In this document: positions 10,020 to 22,000 of the stretch, piece after piece
Numbering within the stretch: the first letter of the stretch is position 1
Layout: the number at the start of each line of letters is the position of its first letter
NCBI RefSeq assembly: GCF_050947875.1
Contig: NC_134573.1
Span: forward strand, 49,581,115 to 49,645,114
DNA length: 64,000 nucleotides
Reading direction: 5' to 3'
Origin: Dermacentor variabilis
Lineage: Eukaryota > Arthropoda > Arachnida > Ixodida > Ixodidae
The notes under the pieces: model-generated
What the model saw: only the letters and a program-made list of their open reading frames with translations
Database searches by the model: none
What the model was told of the DNA's origin: nothing
Made by a program: the position numbers and the translations under genes

Positions 10020-13000
10020 CTGGAATAGTTGAATATCCGCTTATTCAGATTAGCATAGCTGACTTCTGTCTTAAAGGCGAATATCATTGGTTCCAGTCTA
10101 AACAGCCAGCTAATGAGATTTCAGTAGGGAACTATACCTACTGTGTCTTTTTTGAAATTGTTGTTATTGTAGCGAAGAGATTGTAGAAGAGACGCTAGTG
10201 GGTTCAGCGCTACTGGCTCTAAACGCTAGTGGGTCGAGCGCTCCTGCTCAGCGACGGCTCTCGTGCTTGGAAGCTGTGACTGCCCTGCCCGTCGACGTTG
10301 CGCTGCTCCCGAGCTCTGCCAAATAAACACCTTTAGAATTGGTGGAGGTGCGGGGTAACCTCAGACGATCATCCTGGAACTCCGGTCCCGTACCCTACCA
10401 TCTACCATGCCCCAAGACGCCTCCCAGCAAACGCCTCCTCCTGCACCCACTGCGTGTCCCGGGGTGCCTCGTCATCGCGACCCTCCTATCTACACTGGAG
10501 CGGACGACACTGACGTGGACGAATGGCTCACGGCGTACGACAGGGTAGGCGACCATAACAAGTGGGATGAAGCAGCCAAATTGAGCCATGTTGTGTTCTA
10601 CCTCGCTGGAGTGGCCAGCCTGTGGTATAACAACCATCAAGCAGAGTTCCAGACATGGTCGGAATTTAAGACTTCCCTCGCCGATGTATTTGGTCGCCCT
10701 GCTGTTCGCAAGCTGCGTGCCGAGCAACGTTTGCGAGAACGAGCTCAACAGCCAGGCGAAACATTCACCAGTTATATCGAAGATGTCCTGGATCTATGCA
10801 GGAAAGTCGATTCGACCATGGCGGAGTCTGATCGAATCCGAAACATACTGAAGGGCATAGAAGACGACGCCTTTAACATGTTGCTGGCCAAAAGTCCACG
10901 CTCTGTGGCTGAAATTGTCACACTGTGCCAGAGCTATGAAGAACTCCGCAGGCAGCGGTCACTGACCCGTCGATCTCTCCTGCGTGACGAACACCTCGCT
11001 GGTTTGGCTGCCATGTCCACCCAGGCAGCGTTGCTCGCAGAAATGAAGGCGTTCGTCCGCGAGGAAGTTGCCCGGCAACTCTCGTTGATGGATTCTGCAC
11101 AGCCGCAGTCGGTACACGCGCCTACGCCAAGTTTTGCGCCTCCGCTTCGCCGCGTCATAGCGCAAGAACTGCACGAGGTTTTGCCTGAGCACCACCAGCG
11201 TGTTCCTGCGGCTGCACCTCACAGCTACGCCGAAGTCATGGCCAGGCCCCACCAGATCCCGACGGCTGTGCCACTCAGCTACGCGGAAGTCGTCACCCAG
11301 CCTCAACAACTCCCTCAACGGGGACCTCTCACGTACGCCGAAGCCCTCGCTATGCCCCGACAACAGCCTGCTATGCAATCACTTCACCAGGCGCCACGTC
11401 CAACGCGTCCTTCCACATGGATGGGACCTGCCGCAACGACTCGGTGGCGTACAGCGGACAATCGACCAATATGTTTTGCGTGCGGCTATGCAGGCCACGT
11501 CGCACGCTACTGTAGTCGCGTGCAGTCACCTAGCGCTACACCTTATGGGCCAAGTTCTATGGCGGGTTCTCCGCGCCCTTATTACGACGACGAACCTCGG
11601 GCTGCGTCACCACCATTCCGCCGGTCCGCCAACATCCGCCGCTCCACTTCTCCACGCCGACGCTCCCCATCACCGATGCGGCCTCGTCCCGAAGCTCGGG
11701 ATGAGGAAAACTAATTGTCGCAGTCCATGAGGCAAGGGCTGCGACGCCGTCGAAACGCGGAAGTCCTCAACGTAGCCCGACCAATGTGATAGACGTGTTA
11801 GTTGACGGTGTGCGCACATATGCCCTCGTGGATACCGGAGCCGCTGTATCAGTTATGGACGCAAAGCTTTGTCGCTTCCTTCGAAAGGTTACGACGCCCA
11901 TTGCTGGATTCGCCCTCCGCACAGCAGGCGCACAGCGTATTCACCCGATTGCGGCGTGCACCGCTCGTGTTCTCATCGAGGACGTTGTATACGCCGTCGA
12001 ATTTATTGTGATTTCCTCGTGCTCCCACGAAGTTATCCTGGGGTGGGACTTTCTCGCCCGCCACGATGCCGTCATTCATTGCGCACGGGCCGAACTAGAA
12101 CTGTCGCCGATCTCAGATATGACGCTTGCCGATCATGCTTCTTTTGCAAACAAACTACTCGTCAGACACGACACCAACGTTCCTCCCAACTCGTCAGTGA
12201 TTGTATCAATGCATTGCAGCAGCCTCTCTGACGCCATCGCACTACTTTCTCCATCAGGCCGCTTTTACACTCGAAAACGTCTGCTGCTGCCTTTTGCGAC
12301 TGTGAACGTCAACCAGGGCTCCACAGCTATTTTTGTCTATAACCCCTTCTCATACCCTGTGATGCTGCTTCAAGGCGAATGTCTTGGCCACGTGGAAGTG
12401 ATCGACGCCGTACAAATTACGGATGTTCCCGAAGACACGTGCTGCGCCTGTTACAACACGCTCGGTTCTCTCGCGACGTCCGACCCTTTGCCCACAGGTG
12501 TGTTCGATTCATCTATTGCCGATGGCCTCACCCCACCGCAGCGTTCGCAGCTTCTGCGCATCTTAGAAGAATTTCGTTCTTCTTTTGATGTCGAGCAACC
12601 TTCCTTGGGCCGGGCGTCTGCTGTCACGCACCATATTGACACTGGCTCCCAACCGCCATTGCGGCAACGACCATATCGCGTCTCGGCCACGGAACGTCGT
12701 GTGATTAATGAGCAAGTGGACGATATGCTTCGCCGCGAAGTGATCCGACCCTCGAACAGTCCATGGGCATCCCCTGTCGTCCTTGTTACGAAAAAAGACG
12801 GCTCGGTACGGTTCTGTGTAGACTATCGCCGCCTGAACAAGATCACTCGCAAAGATGTATACCCGCTGCCGCGAATTGATGACGCCATCGATAGCCTACA
12901 AGGAGCAGAATTCTTTTCATCTCTAGATTTACGCTCCGGCTATTGGCAAGTACCCATGGCTGACGTAGATAGGCCGAAGACAGCCTTTGTCACACCCGAC

Positions 13001-16000
13001 GGCTTATACGAATTTAACGTCATGCCGTTTGGACTTTGTAATGCGCCAGCAACTTTTGAACGCATGATGGACACAGTCCTCCGCGGTTTGAAGTGGCACA
13101 CGTGCTTATGTTATCTCGACGACGTTGTTGTTTTTGCCTCTGACTTCACCACGCACCTTCAACGCCTACGGCATGTTTTGACTTGCTTAGCGAACGCTGG
13201 CCTTCAACTGAACCTACAGAAGTGCCGATTTGCAGCGCGGCAGCTCATGATACTAGGTTATGTCGTCTCGAAGGATGGAATCCTCCCCGATCCAGCCAAA
13301 CTTCGTGCCGTAGCTGAATTTCCTAAACCGACGTCCGTCAAAGAACTGCGCAGTTTTGTAGGTTTGTGTTCCTACTTCAGGCGCTTCATTCGCAATTTCG
13401 CCGCCGTCATATCACCCCTGACGAAGCTCCTTGGCAGCAACGGACCTCTCCATTCGTGGTCGTCCGAGTGCGACGAGGCGTTCACTAAGCTCCGTCGTTT
13501 GCTGACGTCTCCTCCCATTTTGCGCCACTACGATCCAACGGCACCTATTGAGGTACACACAGATGCCAGCGGTGTTGGCCTCGGCGCTGTATTAGCACAG
13601 CGCAAAGAAGGGTTTCCTGAATATGTTGTGGCATATGCCAGCCGTATGCTTACTAAAGCCGAGACCAATTACACCGTCACGGAAAAAGAATGTCTGGCGA
13701 TCATCTGGGCGCTTACCAAGTTCCGGCCCTATTTGTATGGTCGCCAATTTGATGTCGTCACGGACCACTATGCACTATGCTGGCTGTCGTCATTGAAGGA
13801 TCCCTCAGGCCGTCTCGCCCGCTGGGCGCTTCGCTTACAGGATTACGATATCCGCGTACTGTACCGCAACGGACGCCAGCATGCTGATGCTGACGCCCTC
13901 TCACGTTCTCCCTTGCCAGACGACAATGCCTGCTGCGCAATATCCCAGCTTGACGTCTCTTCCGTCGACATTGGGACCGTCGCTTCTGAGCAGCGCAAGG
14001 ACCCCTGGATTGCCTCCATCATAGACTGCCTTGCTGATCCGTCATCGCAGCCAACCACTCGTGCACTGCGCCGTCAAGCTCGCCATTTCGCCATTCGCGA
14101 CGACCTGCTTCATCGACGCAATTACACCTCTGACGGCCGCCAGTGGTTATTAGTTGTACCTCGAACCCTGCGTTCTGAAATCTGCGCATCGTTCCACTCT
14201 GATCCACAGTGTGCGCATTCGGGACTTTTCAAAACCTACCAGCGCCTCCGACGACGCTACTACTGGCGAGGAATGTACAACTACATTCAAAAGTTTGTTC
14301 GTTCATGCCCCGACTGCCAGCGCCGAAAATCTCCACCCCACCTCTCGCCAGCTGCCCTGCAGCCTCTACCCTGCCCTACCCAACCGTTCGGGCGCGTTGG
14401 CATCGATTTGTATGGACCACTTCCCCTGACGTCGGCTGGTAACCGCTGGGCCATTGTGGCAGTAGATCACCTTACCCGATACGCTGAAACCGCCGCTCTC
14501 CCAGCAGCTACAGCGCGCGATGTTGCATCCTTCCTGCTTCGCCGATTCATCCTGCGGCATGGTCCACCCCAAGAATTGCTCAGCGATCGCGGACGCGTCT
14601 TCCTGTCGGAGGTAGTTGAAGCGATTCTCAAAGAGTGCCACGTTGTTCACCGTACGACTACGGCGTACCACCCTCAAACGAATGGCCTCACAGAACGCTT
14701 CAACCGTACGCTCGGCGACATGCTTTCCATGTACGTTGCCTCCGACCACACGAACTGGGACGCCATTCTGCCATTCGTCACCTACGCGTATAATACCGCT
14801 ACGCAGAGCACCACTGGATTTTCCCCCTATTTCTTGCTGTATGGTCGACACCCTTCGCACACCATCGACACCATTCTTCCGTACCGGCCGGATGCATCCG
14901 AGTACGTCCCTATTTCTGACACGGTCCGACATGCAGAAGAGTGCCGCGACCTCGCACGGGCCTTTACTTCCGATGATCAAGAGCGCCGGCGGAGCACTCG
15001 CGGTGACGCCACTGCCACGGTCACCTTCGATCCGGGAGCGCTCGTGTGGCTCTCAGTCCCTTTAACTGCCCCTGGCCTCTCATCAAAACTGGTCCCTAAG
15101 TATGAAGGCCCTTATCGTGTTCTCGAACGCGCATCTCCTGTAAACTATGTCATCGAACCAGTTGAGCCATCTGAAGACATGCGCCGCCGTGGACGAGACA
15201 TTGTCCATGTCGACCGTTTAAAGCCTTACTACGACCCGCTCATAGTGACGAGCTCTTAGGTCGCCGGACGGCTCCCTTCTCGTTGCCGGGGGGTGGTTGT
15301 AGCGAAGAGATTGTAGAAGAGACGCTAGTGGGTTCAGCGCTACTGGCTCTAAACGCTAGTGGGTCGAGCGCTCCTGCTCAGCGACGGCTCTCGTGCTTGG
15401 AAGCTGTGACTGCCCTGCCCGTCGACGTTGCGCTGCTCCCGAGCTCTGCCAAATAAACACCTTTAGATTATGATTATGTATATTTGTTTCTGGCGTCGCC
15501 TGCTGTAGATTTATTACCAAAAGTTAGGCAATCTTTTACCTAGGCGGCATTATTGTTATGATGACCACAACTTCGATATAAAAATCCTCAAAGGCTGCCG
15601 CCACGAAGGCACGTTCTCAAATTCGTTTAATCTTCCTTGTAGTTTCTCCTCTCGAATGAAAAACTTTCACAAATGCTTTGGTGGTGTTCCTCGAAAAAAA
15701 AAAGATAATTGTGTTTGCGGACTGCTGGCAACACATTAGATAGCACTTCTCGCTTCGGGGGAAAGTGAACACTAAAATTTTTAAACTCGTAAAAAAAATT
15801 TTAATAAAGGCGAATACCCAAGGCGCGTTTCTGCGATGTCGACCACCATCCACAGCGTAGACTCGGTAGGCGGGGTTGCTGAAGACAAAGGTGGTCACAC
15901 TTGGTGCCACGTACGCGACATTTGTTGGCCGCATCGATCCTCTGGCGCCTTTGTCGTCGTAGAAAAGGTAGAATTGATCCATGTGCGTATGACCGTAGAA

Positions 16001-19000
16001 TTGAGCCACGATGGTTGACTTGTACCTGTATATATGTGCAATGCAGAGACCACCGAAAACTGTAAGCGCTAAACACGGTGATTTATGGTACAGGAAGAAA
16101 CTTGGGCGACCCGCTAGAATTTTTATCAACCAGGTAGCGAAAATGAATGCTTGGTCACAGCTTCATCGCGAAACCGTTCATTCAGGGCAAACCATTCAAA
16201 AGCAGCTTTTTCACCCGTGGTCTCGTTATCAGCACAAGCCTATTGTACGTGTTCGTTGACCTTAGCGGGTGGCTGGAATGCTGTTCAGTAAAGTATAGCT
16301 TGATCATACTACGCTACTAATGCTAACTATGTCGACGAACCATCGTGATCTCAGGCTGCAGTTACATCGCCAGCCTTCCTCCAATGCTCTTTTGCGAGAA
16401 ATAATGCAGGAAGCTTGCGGCGTTGCAGCACATATAAGGCCTATTGGCGTGAAATATTCTCATTGCTGACCTGACTCCAAGGAAGCATTCGCAATAAGCG
16501 CCGCGGGCGCCCAAATCAAATCTCGCGACAATCCATACGTCTGTCTGAAGCAGCAATCTTACCGGTTCACAATGCGTCGAAAGTTGTCTGCCCAAACAGG
16601 AATGCACTCGACCTTCACAGGAGCTACGTGTCCTATGATGTAAACCTTCTCTCCAGAAGCTTCGGCACGCTGCAGCTCTCTGGACAACCACTGTAGTTGG
16701 CCACTCGGGTCAGTAGAATTGTACACGAGCCACCTGAATGTGCCAAACGTGAATAACACTGATTAGGGCATTGTGAAAATACTTATTTACGATTACAGAG
16801 TAGTGAACAGCGTGCCACCTCAATTCACAGTGGTTTTGGTCAACTTAGGCTGTATCCAGTTGCCTTCTCTACGTGCCACTCTCGGCTTTCAATTTGCACC
16901 GAAGCTCACTTTTTAAGCAACATTGGGACAAATCACTTCTTGTGCAAGAGCCATTAGACAAACACTAGCAATATTGCGATGCTGGCTATGATGGGGAGGA
17001 CATATAAAGGAGGCGCCGAGTCACCGAGCGTATCTGCATATTAACTATGTTATTGTGACCTTGCAGAAATTACGCATAAAAATGTATTTACAATATTTAC
17101 GAGAGAGACAATGATGCATAAACAAGATGACGGTCGAGAATGATTTCACGTGTACAGGTCAAATCGTCTTCTTCTGACTGACGCCACTCTTCGTTTCGCC
17201 GTAACAGCATGATCTTACGGCTCGGTCTCCTGGACAATGTGAAATAAGCCTATTCATTTACCTACGCATGTCGCAATAGAGGTAAAATGGCATTTCGCAA
17301 CACAGTCGCTTATTACATCCTCATATAAATGTTGATATTTTACATTCTGATCTATGTAAAAGTTGAAGAAAAACCGGAAAGTGTTTAACATTTAGGTTTA
17401 TTGTGTCTGCAAAATTGGTTCAGTCATTTTGCAAATGAATCAGTCAAAATACGAAAGTTAAACTTATATTCTAAGAAGCAGTGGCACCTTCATTCCACTT
17501 TCACAAGTACACGCGCATAAATGTATGCAGCTTTTTGATAATTATACTTTCGGTGGAAAGTCGAAGCAATCACAACAACAGCAAGCCCGCGAGACCTGCG
17601 CTGCTGCAGTGTAAACAGCACCCCTGAGGTTGCTACCAGGCGTCATAGATTTGTCCGACGCGACGAGGAGTTTCTCGTTACCTCCGTCGTTACCGCATGT
17701 GCATTAGGAGCAAACATACGCCTGCCCAACGACCGTGGCGCTGCCGACGTAAAAGCATACGCACGCGGCACGAAGAAAATGCAGATGCGGAGCGGGCTTA
17801 CTGCGCGTCTTCAAACCTGTTAAGGCAGAAAGTTGGGCTAGTTGGTAAAGAGCATAAGACATGATTACTAGCGTAACAATACAGCGACTAAAGAAAGAAC
17901 ATGGGACCACGCTAGTCCAATGTTTTTTCTGGCGTGATTTCGTGTTATTTCATCAGTCCCTGTCTTGATACGCCAGTAATATGTCACTTCAAGCCTGATC
18001 ACGCTTCGTGTTGTTTTACGTGCAAGCGTATCTAGGCAGCTGTTCGAATCAGCGATGTTTGTCTTATCCTGCAAAGAAGCGAAGAAGGAAGGAACCTGGA
18101 GGTGGAGAAAATGGCACGCCAGGAACAATACGAAGGAACGCGCTCAGCGCGCTAAACAGCGCGCGGCAAATTACTGCCACCTAGGGGAATGTATGGGTAA
18201 CGCTGAGCGAAGTGGAGACGCAGAATTCAGGCGAAGCGTCATGGAGGAGGAAGGCAGGCGAATGCGCGCAAAGTTGACCTCCTCTCGCAGTTACTACTTG
18301 TTTTCTTTGCGATGAATACCTGGTGGGTTCGTCTCGGCGTATCGTCGTCATCAAGCGGCGTGCGGTGTGTGCGAGTGAAAGCTTGCGACGGTAAGCCGGC
18401 ATCGTCGGCTTAATCTCGCGTGCGCAAGAGGAGGACGCGCGCCGTATTCCGTCGCGCACATTGCACCATGGCACCGGGGGAGAGCATGGAGCGGGGTTGT
18501 TACACTTCTGCCGCGCGTGGTCGCGCACGCTTTATCTTTAAAGTGATCTCCTTTGAGGGTACAGTCTAGGTGGACCGACGGCTCGTAACATTGCCTGCGC
18601 TGTCTTCTCACCGCTAAGTTTGCGTTGGAGCGATAGACAGTCCCAAGGTTACTTCGCTCGCAGCGGCTGCCGCGACTCTTGAAGCCAGCGTTTTAACAGC
18701 GAATGTCCGTGGTCATCGAGTGCGGACACTTGCTGTTTGCCTGTACGCGCTGACACCGTGCTAGGTAACGTAAATAGTACGCGAATGTTTGCAACGGGGC
18801 CTTCCACTCCGGCGGCTACTGCGTATGGCGCGGCCGCGCGAGCCCTGTATTGAATGCGCTCTGTGATGCGGACACCTCAGTCATCAAGTCGCACCGAAAG
18901 GCGATAGCTTCGTGTGTGCCATGGAACCTATACGCATTCGCGTCGCCCGCGTTCACAAAGTGAAACGTCACTTTAACTTTTTCGCGCTTGCGATCGCGTA

Positions 19001-22000
19001 CATGGAATAGGACATGTCACTGCTCGATTTTATTGATGAGGGCCTCGTTAAATGTGGCTGTCCATGAAGAGCCCAGGGCCGCGATACCGGAAAACGAAAA
19101 GTTTACATGAGGCGCGGTGTCTAAACAAGAAAACGCACGCCAGCCATCGTCCCGACCGTCCAGTGCGGTGTTCCGACGAGAACATGCGCGGGAGGCAGCA
19201 CTCCAACAAGGGGGCGTTCTCCGACGATTTCGCTGTTACCGTTTCACAAAAGTCTAAATTTGCGTCATACCACACGGATTCGAAGAAATTAGCGTGATGA
19301 CGATTGTTTGACTTACCTACAGGGAACATATTTATATGTGGTGCCCGACATAAGAAACTCGTATTGGAAATCGCCCTTTGTCTGACATTCGTAATCTTAT
19401 ATTGCATGAAAACGCGCCTTTCTTGGCTTCTTTCTTGGAACTGTCACTGTTCGATATATAAGCCAACTTGCAGATAAATTTGCTGTGGTAATTGTCACTG
19501 TACTGACTGTGTGTAGCGAGTGCACTGGAATACAGTTTGCGATCTTCCTGTGACTGTGCGGTGAGTGAAGAAAGAAGACGACGAACGAGGGGCTCGAGGA
19601 GGGCTCGCCGAGATCTGGTGGCGTGCGCCCCATACACCGGGACGCCGGCTATGAGGTGAACGTCGGTCTGCCGTGACCAAGCACACTAATTCGGAAGACT
19701 GAACACCCGTGCGGACTGGACCGTACTTGCAACCGGGAGGCCGTTCGCGATCCATGCGATGTTCCTGCCAGCCGGGCTTTAGCAGCTTGGACCAGTTGGG
19801 GAGGCGAGGGCAGCTTAGATGCCTTGTGGGCCTCTGATCCGGTATCGAGGTCGCGGCTAGTGCGGTGGCCATGCAAGCACGGGCGAAGCCACCCACTGGA
19901 GGCGGCTCGTGACGCGCGCTGCCGACGGCTCGGCTTGCCCCGATATCGTCTACTCGACGGGACCATCGCGTCCATCACGACCCATCTTCACATCGCAGTC
20001 GAGAAACAGTGAGGCACTCGTTTACGTTTCGTTATGTAACCGCAAGAGCATGAAGCACCCGAGGTGGGTTCAGACGCGAGAGGACGCTCTTACTGAGCCA
20101 CAGGACTCGTTAGCATTTATTTTCCCTTCAGTTGGCACCGTCGTTGAGTTGTAGTATAGTATCTTCCATGTTGTCGCGGGTCTTAGCGCCATCGTGCCAG
20201 TGAGTTATGACAAACAATCCCCGTGTGTTACTCTAAACTTGTCTCTGTCCTCCCTTTTCATTTGTGTGCATTCAGAACCAGTGTGGCAAATGTTCCAGTA
20301 TTATTACAGTGCCCAACACAAAGCATGTACCAATTTTTTTAATTGGATAATCTGGTTAGGTTTTCGCAGTTAAACGGTACCGTTGCACTGCGCGGGCAGA
20401 GAGGCGAAGGAAGTTACTTCGCTAACAGAGACCGCCTCGACCATCCCAACGTCCACGTCTCCAGGCGGCAAGTGATTTGGCTGACGTACTGTGTGATCAA
20501 AAGCGCAGGCGTGTTGCTGCTGGAGAAGATGGCAGGCGACTTGTTTCTACTGCAGGAGCAGGCCAATGCTGACTGCAGCACCTACGCCCATGTGATCGTG
20601 AGAAACCAGCTGCTGGCGCGATCTTCACTAAGTAACCCCGGCAAGGTAGTGAAAATGGACGAGTGCCTTCTTCGCGCCAAGCAAAAGTACAATCGAGGCT
20701 ATCTGATGGTGGTTGACAACGTTCCGCCGAGCCTACAAAATAACGGCAGTGTTGCAACTCACAGACCATGAACCTTCGGCATGGTCTGCACAACCATTTC
20801 GGAGCTGCGGCTTTCCAAGGTCGACCGAGGAGTTGCGGCGCCGCTAGGCCCCATTACTGCAGCCAGTGTTCAACCCGTGACCATTATTCACTGTGACGAA
20901 TGGGTCTTATACAAATATACAAATGTATGCCAGATTTAGTGCATGTTGATGGAGCGAGCTTCAACCTGCATTAGGAGATAGTCAAACACAGCGTGAGCTT
21001 TGTGGACCCAATCACAGGCGCTCCCACGTAAAAAATAAAACCTATTGTCAAAAAGTGAAGCGCCGCCTTGTCAGCAGCGGGCACAGGGTAACTGCACCGC
21101 TGCGGCAGCCCCAGCTGACATGAGTGACATCCGCGCTTGTCCAGTGTGTTTCCTTCTGCGTCCGTTGTCGTTTGCGCGGTTACATTATGCGTTCAAATGG
21201 GTGGGGTCACAGTCGATTAACGGGCACATACGCTGCAAAGACCCTTTCTTTCGTTGGCTATAAGCCATGGATCGCTCGGGGCTATCCAATATGAAGACCC
21301 GTTTCTTCGGTTGTTAGAAGCCATCGATCGGCGCTACTCGGTATGAAGGTGCATCACAAAGAAAATAAAACGTATTTTTCTGACTTTTGCTTGTATTAGT
21401 GTTTTCCGTCATTCCGGCGTGGTTACACGGTAAGCGCGCGGCAAACGACTTCTGCACTTGCTAACACTCACTTCATCTCACTGCCTTACTTTAGCGAGAG
21501 CAACGAGCGATCTGATGAAAGCCCACTGCGAAAACCTGGCTCACACCAATCTGTGCTCGGAAATGCGAGCGCAAGCACGTAGTGAGCCGCGCCAAATCAA
21601 TCCACAGGAAAGAGGAGAGGGTGGGGCGTTTCCTTGTGGTATAGCACGAAACATAAGAAATTACAAGTTAGTCTAATACACATTCAGTGTACATCTTGTA
21701 CTTCAATATGATTATAAACCATAATAAAGTAACTAATGATATTGTCCTAAATGCATTTATTTTACAATTTGCTTGTGCGTGTAATGCACTCGGCGGAACG
21801 ACAAATAAGCCAAAGAGAGAGAGAGAGAGAGACAACTTCATGTAGTTGCCTGCAGAACGACGCCATGACTAAATGGCGCCGTGACGCGGGCCCTGACGTC
21901 TTCTCAGCGGGTGGTCTCTACTCAACTCCAGCGCGTGTTACTCCCGCGGTTGGTCGCCCTGTGGGGCAACGTTCCGTCGGTTTCGCTCGGCCTTTGTCTT

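Larger units (their letters stand above)
10168..15467 (+). mobile_element. Ty3/gypsy-type LTR retrotransposon, apparently complete
   Basis: 5.3 kb element with identical 170-bp LTRs (10168-10337 and 15298-15467), flanked by TTAT at 10164-10167 and 15468-15471. It encodes intact gag and pol with domain order protease, RT, RNase H, integrase; no env ORF. It sits in intron 8 of the sphingomyelinase gene, in the opposite orientation. Removing it and one TTAT would leave an intron of about 494 bp. Identical LTRs and open frames indicate a very recent insertion. Confidence 0.95.

Noticed and set aside
14366..14980. 204-aa ORF antisense to pol
   Set aside because: Shadow of the integrase coding frame; no independent domain.
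15841..15846. Alternative donor GATG/gtggtc for exon 8
   Set aside because: Leaves phase 1 and cannot join exon 9, which starts in phase 0.
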